DNA of 64,000 bases from Lachnospiraceae bacterium (GCA_024693135.1 JAILLN010000009.1:1-64000); one strand, 5' to 3'. Counted from the stretch's first letter, positions 8,455 through 17,798 are shown. The notes: generated by a model from the sequence alone, not told the origin. Translations and numbers: made by a program.

Positions 8455-9518
8455 AAATGACACTCAGATGGTATGGAAAAGGCCATGACACCGTAACGCT
8501 GGAACAGATCCGGCAGATCCCGGGGGTGAAGGGGGTGATCACCACCCTCTATGATACGGCTCCTGGAGATCTCTGGCCCAGGGAGCGGATCCGGGAGATG
8601 AAAAAGGACGTGGAAGAGGCCGGCCTTGTCGTTTCCGGCATCGAGAGCGTGAACGTGCACGATGCCATCAAGACCGGGGTGCCGGAGCGGGAAGAGTATA
8701 TCGACAATTACATCGAGACCCTGAGGAATCTGGGGGAAGAAGACATCCACATGGTATGCTATAACTTCATGCCGGTCTTTGACTGGACCCGCACGGAGCT
8801 TGCCCGCAAAAGAGCCGACGGCTCCACGGTGCTGGCATACAATCAGGAGGCAGTGGATGCCATCGATCCGGAAAAGATGTTTGAGAGCATCGCGGGGGAT
8901 ACCAACGGTACGGTGATGCCGGGCTGGGAGCCTGAGCGGATGGCCCATGTGAAGGAGCTTTTTGCCATGTACCGGGACATCGATGACGAGGCTCTCTTTG
9001 CAAACCTGAAGTATTTCCTGGAGCGGATCATGCCGGTATGTAATGAATACGACATCAATATGGCCATCCATCCGGACGATCCGGCCTGGAGCGTCTTTGG
9101 GCTTCCGAGGATCATCATCAATAAAGAGAACCTGCTTCGCATGATGAAGATGGTGGACGATCCCCATAACGGCGTCACCTTCTGCTCCGGCTCCTATGGC
9201 ACCAATCCGGACAATGACCTGCCGGATATGATCCGTGCCCTGAAGGGAAGGATCCATTTCGCCCATGTGAGAAACCTGAAATTCAACCGTCCCGGGGATT
9301 TCGAGGAGGCCGCGCATCTGTCCAGCGATGGGAGCTTCGATATGTATGAGATCATGAAGGCTTTATATGAAACGGGCTTTGACGGGCCCATCCGCCCGGA
9401 TCATGGAAGGATGATCTGGGGAGAGAAGGCCATGCCGGGCTACGGCCTCTATGACAGGGCCCTGGGAGCAGCATATCTCAACGGGCTTTGGGAAGCCATC
9501 GTCAAATCAAATGCATAA
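8451..9518 (+). CDS. uxuA: Mannonate dehydratase
   Basis: Dehydrates D-mannonate to KDG in the glucuronate branch. The 355-residue TIM-barrel protein shows MTLRWYGKGHDTVTLEQIRQIPGVKGV at its start, though M1 is at 8451 and M3 is also possible. Further family segments are NMAIHPDDPAWSVFGLPRII, GVTFCSGSYG and IRPDHGRMIW. His and Cys residues in these segments match metal ligands of UxuA. Its partner fructuronate reductase is encoded next. Confidence 0.95.
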   Translation: MKMTLRWYGKGHDTVTLEQIRQIPGVKGVITTLYDTAPGDLWPRERIREMKKDVEEAGLVVSGIESVNVHDAIKTGVPEREEYIDNYIETLRNLGEEDIHMVCYNFMPVFDWTRTELARKRADGSTVLAYNQEAVDAIDPEKMFESIAGDTNGTVMPGWEPERMAHVKELFAMYRDIDDEALFANLKYFLERIMPVCNEYDINMAIHPDDPAWSVFGLPRIIINKENLLRMMKMVDDPHNGVTFCSGSYGTNPDNDLPDMIRALKGRIHFAHVRNLKFNRPGDFEEAAHLSSDGSFDMYEIMKALYETGFDGPIRPDHGRMIWGEKAMPGYGLYDRALGAAYLNGLWEAIVKSNA

Positions 9519-9536
9519 AACCTGGGAGGGAAGATC

Positions 9537-11156
9537 ATGCAGTTAAATGATGAAGGATTGAAAAACAGGAAATTCTGGGAAGACAGGGGATACCTCCTGC
9601 CGGAGTATGACCGGGAAGCCATGAAGAAGGAAACGAAGGAGCATCCCCGCTGGATCCATTTCGGAGCCGGCAATATCTTCCGTGCCTTCCATGCGGTGGC
9701 GGCCGGAAAGCTGCTTTCGTGCGGGGAGATGCGGTCCGGGATCACGGTGGTAGAGGGCTTTGACTATGAGATCATCGAAAAGATGTACCGCCCCCACGAT
9801 GATCTGTCCATCCTTGTGACGCTGAAGTCTGACGGGGCTACGGAGAAAACCGTGGTGGGGAGCATCGGGGAATCCTGTATCCTGGATTCGGAAAATGAAG
9901 AGGAATACGCCAGGCTTAAGGAGATCTTCTCCTCCGCGACGCTTCAGCTTGCCACCTTTACCATCACCGAAAAGGGCTACAGCCTGGTGGACGGGAAGGG
10001 AGAGCTGCTGCCTGCGGTAAAGGAGGATTTTGAGAAGGGACCGGAAAAGCCCAAGAGCTATATCGGCAAGGTGGCTTCCCTTCTGTATGAACGATATAAG
10101 AACGGAGCGCGCTCCATCGCCATGGTGAGCACGGACAACTGCTCCCACAACGGAGACAAGCTGAAGGAAGCCATCCGCGCCTTTGCAAAGAAATGGCGGG
10201 AGAAGGGGTTTGCGGATCCGGGGTTTGAGATTTATCTCTTCCAGGAGGGCAAGGTGAGCTTCCCCTGGTCCATGATCGACAAGATCACCCCCAGGCCGGA
10301 TCCGGCGGTAGAGGAGCTCCTGAAGAAGGATGAGATCGAGGGCCTTGAGAATGTGGTGACCTCCAAAAAGACCTGGGTCGCTCCCTTCGTGAATGCGGAG
10401 GAATGCGAATACCTGGTGATCGAGGATGATTTCCCGGCAGGAAGGCCCGATCTGGGGAAGGCAGGCTTCCTCTTTACGGACAGGGAGACCGTGGATAAGG
10501 TGGAGCGCATGAAGGTATGCACCTGCCTCAATCCGCTGCATACGGCGCTTGCCGTCTTCGGATGCCTTCTGGGCTATGAGAGGATCTCGGAGGAAATGAA
10601 GGATCCCCAGCTGAAAAGGATGGTGGAGCGCATCGGCTACGACGAAGGCCTGCCCGTGGTCACCGATCCGAAGGTGATCGATCCGAAGGAATTCATCGAT
10701 ACGGTGCTGAACGTGCGGATCCCCAATCCCTTCATGCCGGATACGCCCCAGAGGATCGCCACGGATACCTCCCAGAAGATCCCCATCCGCTATGGAGAGA
10801 CCATCAAAAACTATATGGCTTCCGGAAGGAGCCTGGAGGAGCTGAAGCTGATCCCCCTGGTCTTTGCCGGCTGGGTCCGCTATCTTACGGGCATCAATGA
10901 TGAAGGAGAGCCCTTTGAGCCAAGCCCGGATCCTTTGCTGGATACCGTGAAGGAATACGTGAAAGGAGTGACCCTGGATCTATCTGCGCAGGAGAAGGAA
11001 AAGGCCGCAAAAGCCATCGGACCGCTGCTCTCCGATCCCGCGATCTTTGGGGTAGACCTCGGAAAGACCGGTTTGTCGGAGAAGGTGAAGGGATATTATA
11101 AGGAGCTTCTTGACGGGAAAGGCGCGGTAAGACGCACCTTGGAAAAATATGTATGA
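9537..11156 (+). CDS. uxuB: Fructuronate reductase (mannitol dehydrogenase family)
   Basis: Reduces fructuronate to mannonate, supplying uxuA. It is a long-chain polyol dehydrogenase of 539 residues with an N-terminal Rossmann start at IHFGAGNIFRAFHAVAAG. The substrate domain carries the conserved segment with RMKVCTCLNPLHTALAVFG (Asn and His of the family active site). It is longer than E. coli UxuB (486) but typical of clostridial forms. It is distinct in sequence from uxaB earlier in the operon, which explains why two members of this superfamily are present. Confidence 0.9.
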   Translation: MQLNDEGLKNRKFWEDRGYLLPEYDREAMKKETKEHPRWIHFGAGNIFRAFHAVAAGKLLSCGEMRSGITVVEGFDYEIIEKMYRPHDDLSILVTLKSDGATEKTVVGSIGESCILDSENEEEYARLKEIFSSATLQLATFTITEKGYSLVDGKGELLPAVKEDFEKGPEKPKSYIGKVASLLYERYKNGARSIAMVSTDNCSHNGDKLKEAIRAFAKKWREKGFADPGFEIYLFQEGKVSFPWSMIDKITPRPDPAVEELLKKDEIEGLENVVTSKKTWVAPFVNAEECEYLVIEDDFPAGRPDLGKAGFLFTDRETVDKVERMKVCTCLNPLHTALAVFGCLLGYERISEEMKDPQLKRMVERIGYDEGLPVVTDPKVIDPKEFIDTVLNVRIPNPFMPDTPQRIATDTSQKIPIRYGETIKNYMASGRSLEELKLIPLVFAGWVRYLTGINDEGEPFEPSPDPLLDTVKEYVKGVTLDLSAQEKEKAAKAIGPLLSDPAIFGVDLGKTGLSEKVKGYYKELLDGKGAVRRTLEKYV

Positions 11157-11168
11157 AGGAGGCGGAGC

Positions 11169-12266
11169 ATGGATTTAGGAATGAGGAAGGAAACAGAATG
11201 TGCCTTTGATGCGGTATCCCTGGGCGAGGTCATGCTGCGTCTGGATCCGGGAGAGGGAAGGATCCGGACCGCCAGACAGTTCAGGGTCTGGGAAGGCGGC
11301 GGAGAGTATAACGTCATAAGGGGCCTGAGGCGCTGCTTCGGCATGAAGACGGCTGTGCTTACGGCCTTTGCAGACAATGAGGTAGGGAAGCTCATGGAGG
11401 ATCTGATCCTTCAGGGCGGAGTGGATACCTCCTTCATCAAGTGGATGAAGACCGACGGCATCGGCAGGATCTGCCGCAACGGGCTGAATTTCACGGAGAG
11501 GGGCTTTGGCATCCGGGGAGCGCTGGGCTGTTCAGACCGGGCAAATACCGCCATTTCCAAGGCGACCCCGGAGGATTTTTCCCTGGAAGGGCTTTTCGGA
11601 GAGCTGGGGGTGAGGTGGTTCCATACCGGAGGCATCTATGCCGCACTTTCGGAGCAGTCGGGCAAGACCGTGATCGAGGCCATCAAGACCGCAAAGAAAT
11701 ACGGCACCATCGTGTCCTATGACCTGAATTACCGCCCCTCCATGTGGAGCGCCATCGGCGGCATGGAAAAGGCCAGGGAGGTCAACCAGGAGATCGCCCA
11801 GTATGTGGACGTGATGATCGGAAATGAAGAGGACTTCACCGCCTGCCTTGGGCTTGAGGTGGAAGGCAACGATGAAAACCTGAAGAAGCTCAACCTCGAG
11901 GGATACAAGAAGATGATCGGGGAGGCCGTAAAGAAATGGCCGAATTTCAAGGTGGCGGCCACTACCTTAAGGGAGGTAAAGACCGCTACCGTCAATGACT
12001 GGAGCGCTCTGTGCTATGCCGATGGGCAGATCTACAAGGCGAAGGATTATAAAGACTTAGAGATCATGGACCGGGTGGGCGGAGGAGATTCCTTTGCATC
12101 CGGGCTGATCTACGGGCTGATGACCACGCAGGATCCAGAGCTTGCGGTAAATTACGGCGCGGCCCATGGAGCCCTGGCCATGACGACTCCGGGAGATACC
12201 ACAATGGCAAGCAAGAAAGAGGTAGAGGCAGTGATGGGCGGCGCGGGAGCCAGGGTACAGAGGTGA
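11169..12266 (+). CDS. kdgK: 2-keto-3-deoxygluconate kinase (PfkB family)
   Basis: Phosphorylates KDG to KDPG, the point where all branches meet. It is a ribokinase/PfkB fold of 365 residues with an N-terminal sugar-binding start FDAVSLGEVMLRLDPGEGRIRTA and the C-terminal anion-hole and catalytic motif DRVGGGDSFASGLIYG, catalytic base Asp307. GAAGGAGGCGGAGC supplies the ribosome binding site. Other sugar kinases share this fold, but context points clearly to KDG. Confidence 0.9.
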   Translation: MDLGMRKETECAFDAVSLGEVMLRLDPGEGRIRTARQFRVWEGGGEYNVIRGLRRCFGMKTAVLTAFADNEVGKLMEDLILQGGVDTSFIKWMKTDGIGRICRNGLNFTERGFGIRGALGCSDRANTAISKATPEDFSLEGLFGELGVRWFHTGGIYAALSEQSGKTVIEAIKTAKKYGTIVSYDLNYRPSMWSAIGGMEKAREVNQEIAQYVDVMIGNEEDFTACLGLEVEGNDENLKKLNLEGYKKMIGEAVKKWPNFKVAATTLREVKTATVNDWSALCYADGQIYKAKDYKDLEIMDRVGGGDSFASGLIYGLMTTQDPELAVNYGAAHGALAMTTPGDTTMASKKEVEAVMGGAGARVQR

Positions 12267-12329
12267 CCGTACCCCGCATCCGGCCGGTGAGAGCCAGATA
12301 AAAAATATGTGTTTACATAGGAGGAAAAG
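12267..12329 (+). promoter_or_regulatory. Leader motif S3 upstream of kduI
   Basis: This 63 bp gap contains CCGCATCCGGCCGGTG (near 12274-12289) followed by an AT-rich stretch and AGGAGG. The same core recurs upstream of the ADP-ribosyltransferase (60449-60464) and, in variant form, upstream of the ACP gene. Function is unknown; an RNA leader element or protein-binding site is possible. TATGTGTTTACATA just after it is a small palindrome. Confidence 0.35.
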
Positions 12330-13172
12330 ATGGATATCAGGTATTCGGTAAATCAGAGAGATGTGAAGCGTTATACGACAGAGGAGCTTCGGGATGAGTT
12401 TCTGATCACGGGGCTTTATGAGGCAGACCATGTGAAGGCCGTGTATTCCCATGTGGACCGGATGGTGACCTTCGGCTGCATGCCCGTGACAAAGGAAGTA
12501 CCCCTGGATGACGGCATCGATGTATATGCCAATTTCGGCACCCATTTCATTTTGGAGCGAAGGGAGATCGGGATCTTCAATATCGGCGGCAAGGGCAGGA
12601 TCCGGGTAGATGACAAGACCTACAGCCTGGATTATAAGGACTGCCTTTATATCACCATGGGAGCCAGGGAGGTCTTCTTTGCATCCGAGGATAAGGAAAA
12701 GCCGGCCAAATTCTACATGGTGAGCGCACCCGCCCATAAAGCCTATGAGACCAAGCTCCTGACCTTTGCGGATGCGGTGAAGCGTCCCTTAGGCAGCGTG
12801 GAGGAGTGTAACAAGCGGGTGATCAATCAGTTCATCCATCCGGCGGTATTGAAGACCTGCCAGCTCTGCATGGGAATGACGGTACTGGAGAGCGGGAGCG
12901 TATGGAATACCATGCCGCCCCATACCCATGAGAGAAGGATGGAGATCTATACCTATTTCGAGGTGCCGGAAAACCAGGTGGTCTTCCACTTCTGCGGAGA
13001 GCCTGGGCAGACCCGCCATATCGTCATGAAAAATGAGGAAGCGGTGATCTCTCCTTCCTGGTCCATCCATGCGGGAGCCGGTACCTCCAACTATACCTTC
13101 ATCTGGGCCATGGGAGGAGAGAACCAGGAGTTTGACGACATGGACAACCTGAAGGCGACAGACCTGAAATAA
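12330..13172 (+). CDS. kduI: 5-keto-4-deoxyuronate isomerase (KduI)
   Basis: Converts 5-keto-4-deoxyuronate (DKI) to 2,5-diketo-3-deoxygluconate in unsaturated uronate breakdown. The 280-residue cupin-fold protein matches the usual KduI length. It carries the metal-binding motif PPHTHERRMEIYTYFE with His198, His200 and Glu205. The start MDIRYSVNQRDVKRYTTEELRDEF is typical. It stands beside kduD, the next enzyme, and the kdgF-type cupin that supplies its substrate. Confidence 0.96.
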   Translation: MDIRYSVNQRDVKRYTTEELRDEFLITGLYEADHVKAVYSHVDRMVTFGCMPVTKEVPLDDGIDVYANFGTHFILERREIGIFNIGGKGRIRVDDKTYSLDYKDCLYITMGAREVFFASEDKEKPAKFYMVSAPAHKAYETKLLTFADAVKRPLGSVEECNKRVINQFIHPAVLKTCQLCMGMTVLESGSVWNTMPPHTHERRMEIYTYFEVPENQVVFHFCGEPGQTRHIVMKNEEAVISPSWSIHAGAGTSNYTFIWAMGGENQEFDDMDNLKATDLK

Positions 13173-13193
13173 ACCACGATAGGAGGAGAAGAA

Positions 13194-13988
13194 ATGGAAG
13201 ATCTGTTTTCATTAGCCGGCAAGACAGCCTGGGTCACGGGAGCGGCCTATGGCATCGGATATGCCATCGCAAAGGCCTATGCACAAGCCGGGGCAAAGAT
13301 CGTATTTAACTGCAGCCGGCAGGAGACGGTGGACAGGGGGCTTGAGGCCTATAAGAAGGACGGGATCGAAGCAAAGGGATATGTATGCGACGTGACGGAT
13401 GAGGAGGCGGTGAAGAAGCTGCTCCATACCATTGAGGAAGAAGTGGGGCCGGTGGACATCCTGGTGAATAATGCGGGCATGATCCGCCGCATTCCCATGA
13501 CGGAAATGGAGGCCTCTGAATTCCGGAGGGTGGTGGATGTGGACCTGATCGGACCCTTCATCGTATCGAAGGCCGTGATCCCCTCCATGATCGAACGGGG
13601 CGGTGGCAAGATCATCAACATCTGCTCCATGATGTCGGAACTTGGCCGGGAGACGGTGTCGGCCTATGCGTCGGCCAAGGGCGGCTTAAAGATGCTCACG
13701 AAGAATATCGCCTCCGAATACGGTGCATACAATATTCAGTGCAACGGCATCGGACCCGGATATATCGCCACGGAGCAGACCGCGCCCTTAAGGGAGAAGC
13801 AGCCGGATGGATCCAGGCATCCCTTCGACCGCTTCATCATTTCGAAGACCCCGGCAGAGCGCTGGGGGGATGCAGAGGATCTGATGGGACCGGCCATATT
13901 CCTGGCATCTAAGGCTTCGGATTTTGTGAACGGGCATATCCTTTATGTGGACGGGGGGATCCTGGCCTATATCGGAAAGCAGCCGTAA
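13194..13988 (+). CDS. kduD: 2-deoxy-D-gluconate 3-dehydrogenase / KduD (SDR family)
   Basis: Reduces 2,5-diketo-3-deoxygluconate to KDG. It is a classical short-chain dehydrogenase of 264 residues with the cofactor motif TGAAYGIG near residue 16, NNAG in the middle, and the catalytic pair Tyr158/Lys162 in SAYASAKGG. The position next to kduI makes KduD far more likely than gluconate 5-dehydrogenase, which has near-identical motifs. Confidence 0.88.
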   Translation: MEDLFSLAGKTAWVTGAAYGIGYAIAKAYAQAGAKIVFNCSRQETVDRGLEAYKKDGIEAKGYVCDVTDEEAVKKLLHTIEEEVGPVDILVNNAGMIRRIPMTEMEASEFRRVVDVDLIGPFIVSKAVIPSMIERGGGKIINICSMMSELGRETVSAYASAKGGLKMLTKNIASEYGAYNIQCNGIGPGYIATEQTAPLREKQPDGSRHPFDRFIISKTPAERWGDAEDLMGPAIFLASKASDFVNGHILYVDGGILAYIGKQP

Positions 13989-14035
13989 GCGGATGCAAAA
14001 GTGAACCATAGACAAGGTGATGGAAGGAGGATCGG

Positions 14036-14680
14036 ATGAAAGATACATTGGAGGAATTAGCGGCCTTTGGGGTAGTGCCCGTGGTAGTGCTCAACCGGGA
14101 AGAGGATGCGGAAAGCCTGGCGGGAGCCCTGGTGAGGGGAGGGCTTAAGTGTGCAGAGGTCACCTTCCGGACAAAGGCCGCGGCAAGCGCCATCCGGATC
14201 ATGACGGAAAAATTCCCGGAGATGCTGGTGGGGGCGGGCACCGTATTGAGCATCAGCCAGGTAGATGCCGCCGTAGCCGCAGGGGGAAAGTTTATCGTAA
14301 GCCCTGGTTTTGATCCGGAGGTGGTGGATTACTGCCTGGATAAAGGGATCCCGGTGCTGCCCGGGGTGGCGACGCCCACGGAAGCGGCCCAGGGCGTGAA
14401 AAGAAACCTCCGCATGCTGAAATTTTTCCCGGCGGAGCAGGCAGGCGGGCTGGCCATGATCAAGGCCATGGCGGCTCCTTTTACCACCCTCCGCTTCATT
14501 CCCACGGGAGGGATCAATGCAAATAACCTTCCGGATTATCTGGGATATGACCGGATCGCCGCCTGCGGGGGCAGCTGGATGGTGAAGAGCAGCCTTATCG
14601 ACGCCGGGGATTTTGACGCTATCGAAAAGCTCACAAGGGAAGCCGTGGAGCTGGTGCATGAGATCAGGGAGGCAAAATAA
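14036..14680 (+). CDS. eda: KDPG aldolase (2-dehydro-3-deoxyphosphogluconate aldolase)
   Basis: Splits KDPG into pyruvate and glyceraldehyde-3-phosphate, the last step of the pathway. It is a class I aldolase of 214 residues with the Schiff-base lysine Lys129 in LKFFPAEQ and Glu41 in CAEVTFRT. GAGTVLS, SPGFDPEVV and the phosphate-binding IPTGGI are also present. The stop overlaps the cupin start (TAATG), giving translational coupling. Confidence 0.95.
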   Translation: MKDTLEELAAFGVVPVVVLNREEDAESLAGALVRGGLKCAEVTFRTKAAASAIRIMTEKFPEMLVGAGTVLSISQVDAAVAAGGKFIVSPGFDPEVVDYCLDKGIPVLPGVATPTEAAQGVKRNLRMLKFFPAEQAGGLAMIKAMAAPFTTLRFIPTGGINANNLPDYLGYDRIAACGGSWMVKSSLIDAGDFDAIEKLTREAVELVHEIREAK

Positions 14681-15003
14681 TGGTTGTGATCAATGAGACG
14701 AAGGAATATCAGGATCTGGGGGGCGGGGTAAGGCGCAAGGTCCTTGCCTACAGCAGCCAGATCATGAATGTGGAGCTGCGATTTGAAAAGGGGGCGAAGG
14801 GAGCCATGCATTCCCATCCCCACGAGCAGCTGGGCTATGTCATCGAAGGAAGCCTCGTATACCATGAAAAGGGGAGCGAAGACGTGACCCTCCATGCCGG
14901 GGATACCTACTATGTGGCTCCCAATGTGGAGCATGGCATCGACTGCCTGACGGACGTGAAGCTTTTGGATATTTTCACCCCCATGCGGGAAGACTTTGTA
15001 TAA
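14680..15003 (+). CDS. kdgF: KdgF-type cupin, unsaturated uronate ring-opening enzyme
   Basis: A single-domain cupin of 107 residues with metal ligands in HSHPHEQLGYVIEG and a second motif with NVEHGID. KdgF converts 4,5-unsaturated galacturonate to linear 5-keto-4-deoxyuronate, feeding KduI. Size, motif and location between eda and the regulator, in an operon with kduI and kduD, support this over a generic cupin. It overlaps both neighbours by one base. Confidence 0.78.
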   Translation: MVVINETKEYQDLGGGVRRKVLAYSSQIMNVELRFEKGAKGAMHSHPHEQLGYVIEGSLVYHEKGSEDVTLHAGDTYYVAPNVEHGIDCLTDVKLLDIFTPMREDFV

Positions 15004-15689
15004 TGGATATTTCACTGAATCAGCAGACTTACGAGCAGTTCAAAAGAGACATCATGACCTTCGCCTTTAAGCCGGGGGAGCTGGTATCTGCCCAGAAGGT
15101 GGCGGAGCATTACAATGTGAGCCGCACCCCGGCCAGGGAGGCTCTGGTCAGGCTCCAGGATGAAGGCATGGTGGATATCTATCCCCAGTCCAGGTCTGTG
15201 ATCTCCCGGATCAAGACCGTCCGGATCCGCCAGGAGTGGTTTGTGCGCAGGAGCCTGGAGCTGGGAATGGTAGACCGCTTTTTTGACAATGTCAGCGAAC
15301 ATGATATGATGGAAATGCGTAAAGCCGCTCTTGAGATGGAAAAGCTGGGGATGGAGCCCAGGACCCATACCACTTCCTATGAATATATCTGCTGTGACGA
15401 CCGCTTTCATGCGATCATGTACCGGGCCACGGGAGAGGGTCTGGCGGCCCGCATCATTGAAAATATGCTTCCCAATTACCGGCGGATGCGTATCCTGGTG
15501 GATTTCGAGGATGCCAATAAGGACAGGACCGTGAATGAGCACAAGCACCTGGTCACCCTGATCGAGCGCCGGGAAAAGGAAGCCTACCGGGAGTTCCTGA
15601 CCATGCATCTGGGGCATATCCTTTCGGACGTGGAGGAGCTCAGGGCAGACTTTCCGGATATGTTTGAGAGCGAAAACGAGGATATATAG
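15003..15689 (+). CDS. GntR family regulator, FCD subfamily
   Basis: A 228-residue transcription factor. The N-terminal winged helix (about 5-70) contains ISLNQQ-like start residues and the recognition region AEHYNVSRTPAREALVRLQDEGM. The all-helical FCD effector domain shows the metal or ligand residues in CDDRFHAIMY, NEHKHL and MHLGHI. FCD regulators often sense acidic sugars and repress their catabolic operons. It most likely controls the promoter at 424-452 through the paired CTAACATGTCAG sites, by inference. Confidence 0.88.
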   Translation: MDISLNQQTYEQFKRDIMTFAFKPGELVSAQKVAEHYNVSRTPAREALVRLQDEGMVDIYPQSRSVISRIKTVRIRQEWFVRRSLELGMVDRFFDNVSEHDMMEMRKAALEMEKLGMEPRTHTTSYEYICCDDRFHAIMYRATGEGLAARIIENMLPNYRRMRILVDFEDANKDRTVNEHKHLVTLIERREKEAYREFLTMHLGHILSDVEELRADFPDMFESENEDI

Positions 15690-15697
15690 AGGGGAGC

Positions 15698-17683
15698 ATG
15701 TCAGAGCATAAAAGACCCGTGGTGGGGGTCATGACCGGGCAGTTCGACGAGGACAATTCCATTAAATTCGCTTCTCTTATGGCAGAGGAATTTGCCGGGG
15801 AAGACATCGACCTCAGGTTTTATTTCGGCGCGGTATCTACCATTGCGCTGGAAAAGCATTCCATAGATGACATCGGATTCGGATGCCATCATTTTTCCAT
15901 TTATTCTTACAGCAATTATGAAGCACCGGATGTGCTGGTGCTGGTCTTCGGCAGCATCAATGTGGGCCAGAAGCAGCCGATGGACATCCATCGCTTTTTG
16001 GAGCATCTGCCCAGGGTACCGGTCATCCTTCTGAAAGAGGATACCCCTATCCCGGAAAATCCCGGAAGCATCAGCGTGAATATCGATAATTACGGCAGCA
16101 TGAAGGAATGCGTCCTTCACCTGATCCAAAACCACGGGAAGAAGAAGATCTGCTTCCTGTCAGGTCCAATTTCCCACTCCGACAGCCGCCTGAGGCTTGC
16201 GGCCTACCGGGATGCCCTTAAGGAAAATGGGATCCCCTATGATCCTTCCATGATTTATTACGGGGATTACCAGAGCCATGTGGATCACGTTGCAGAGCAG
16301 ATGTTTCAGGATCATCCGGATATGGAGGCGGTGGTTTCGGCCAATGACGATATGGCTACCGCAGTATACCGCGTGGCAAAGCTTCACGGGAGGAAGCCGG
16401 GAGAGGATCTGGCGGTGACCGCCTTTGACGATATTCCTATTGCGGCATATATGGAGCCTCCCCTGACCACGGTGGTGCAGGATTATCAAATGATCGCCAG
16501 GACAGCGGCAGAAAAGATCCGGAATCTCTTAAAGGGCAGGCGGATCGAGACACAGCTGGTACCGGCAAGGTTTGTCTGCCGGAATTCCTGCGGCTGCCGG
16601 ATGGGGGCAGGAAAGGCAGGAGAGATCACGGAAAGCCAGAGAGGACAGGAGCTCCTTATGGATAATTGGATGAGCGTAGGACAGGGCCAGATGCAGTCCC
16701 TGCTTTCCACGCTGGTCCTTCGCAATCTGCAGATGAGCGTCTCCAGCGAAAAAGAATTTTTCGGAAAGCTTGCGGCCCAGCTTTTCCACTTAAAGACCAG
16801 GAGCTCCTTTGTATGCCTTCTGCCCGAGCCGGTAGTCATGGAGGATGGACAGATGCTGGAAGCCCCGGAGCGGCTGAAGCTTTACATGCGGCAGGACGGG
16901 GAGAAGTGTGAAGCCTATGGCAGAGAGGATGCCCCGGATGTGGGCTTTGGGGAGATGAAAAAGCTGATCCACACGCCGGATCGGGGAGCCGTCCATATGA
17001 CGGATTTTATCCTTTTTCATGGCAGGGCTCAATATGGCGTGCTTAGCGTGGAGATCAGCCTGAAGGATGCCATGTTTTATGAGATCCTTTCCCTGCAGAT
17101 CGGAAGCGCCATCTTCTCCCTCAGGGTATCTTTAGAGGAGCAGGCCATGCACCAGGCCCTGGAGGAAAAGAATGAGATCCTGAAATATGCCGCAAGCCAT
17201 GATGAGCTTACCGGCATATTGAACCGCACCGGAGTCATGAGCCGGATCGTGGACTTCATCCATGAAAAGGAAGGCGGAAGGGAAGGGAGCCTTTATCTTG
17301 TGATGGCTGATCTGGATCATCTGAAGCAGATCAATGACAATTTCGGCCATGCCGAAGGGGACAGCGCCATCCGCACGGCAACAAGGATCCTGCAGGAGGC
17401 CCTGCCGGAGGGAAGCCCTTTGGGCCGGTCCGGAGGGGATGAATACATGGCGGTCATGTTCTTGAGGGATGCCGGGGAGGTGGAGCTTATCGCAAAGAAG
17501 GTAAAGGATCTCTGCCGGGAATACAACGAAGGCTCCGGCAAGGGCTATTATGTGGATGTATCCGTAGGCTTCTGCAGATTGAAGGAAGGAGAGGTGGCAA
17601 GGGAGCTGAAAGCCGCCCTGAAGTCGGCAGACGATGCGCTTTATGAGGCAAAGAAACGCCGGCGGCCCTCCGTCTTAAGGTAA
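15698..17683 (+). CDS. LacI-type ligand-binding domain fused to a GGDEF diguanylate cyclase
   Basis: A soluble 661-residue fusion. Residues 1-300 match the sugar-binding part of LacI/PurR regulators (VVGVMTGQFDEDN, CFLSGPISHSDSRLRL, AVTAFDDIPIAAYMEPPLTTV), but there is no helix-turn-helix and no membrane segment. A linker of unassigned fold (about 305-480) and a short helix precede the GGDEF domain (about 500-655). The active-site loop reads SGGDEY at 578-583, a tolerated Phe to Tyr change. It probably makes c-di-GMP in response to a cytosolic sugar. It closes the uronate operon, so the ligand may be a uronate or intermediate. Ligand and output are inferred. Confidence 0.82.
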   Translation: MSEHKRPVVGVMTGQFDEDNSIKFASLMAEEFAGEDIDLRFYFGAVSTIALEKHSIDDIGFGCHHFSIYSYSNYEAPDVLVLVFGSINVGQKQPMDIHRFLEHLPRVPVILLKEDTPIPENPGSISVNIDNYGSMKECVLHLIQNHGKKKICFLSGPISHSDSRLRLAAYRDALKENGIPYDPSMIYYGDYQSHVDHVAEQMFQDHPDMEAVVSANDDMATAVYRVAKLHGRKPGEDLAVTAFDDIPIAAYMEPPLTTVVQDYQMIARTAAEKIRNLLKGRRIETQLVPARFVCRNSCGCRMGAGKAGEITESQRGQELLMDNWMSVGQGQMQSLLSTLVLRNLQMSVSSEKEFFGKLAAQLFHLKTRSSFVCLLPEPVVMEDGQMLEAPERLKLYMRQDGEKCEAYGREDAPDVGFGEMKKLIHTPDRGAVHMTDFILFHGRAQYGVLSVEISLKDAMFYEILSLQIGSAIFSLRVSLEEQAMHQALEEKNEILKYAASHDELTGILNRTGVMSRIVDFIHEKEGGREGSLYLVMADLDHLKQINDNFGHAEGDSAIRTATRILQEALPEGSPLGRSGGDEYMAVMFLRDAGEVELIAKKVKDLCREYNEGSGKGYYVDVSVGFCRLKEGEVARELKAALKSADDALYEAKKRRRPSVLR

Positions 17684-17694
17684 AGCATGTTTTA

Positions 17695-17724
17695 TTTACA
17701 GACCCGGATTGCCTGTGGTAAACT
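17695..17724 (+). promoter_or_regulatory. Promoter of the ECF sigma / leader-peptide operon
   Basis: TTTACA (17695-17700) and TAAACT (17719-17724) are 18 bp apart, about 75 bp before the sigma factor gene. The promoter lies within the terminator hairpin of the previous operon. An ECF factor may also recognise its own site here, which I cannot identify. Confidence 0.4.
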
Positions 17725-17749
17725 ATACCTTTGGAATCCGGGTTTTCTT
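17703..17749 (+). terminator. Terminator of the uronate operon
   Basis: CCCGGATT (17703-17710) pairs perfectly with AATCCGGG (17735-17742) and is followed by TTTTCTT. The 24-base loop can fold a small GGTA/TACC inner stem. It follows the last uronate operon gene by 20 bases. Confidence 0.6.
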
Positions 17750-17798
17750 CCGGTGGGGAAGGAGTACAGAGTTTAGCGGTTTATCTTAGGGCATAAAT

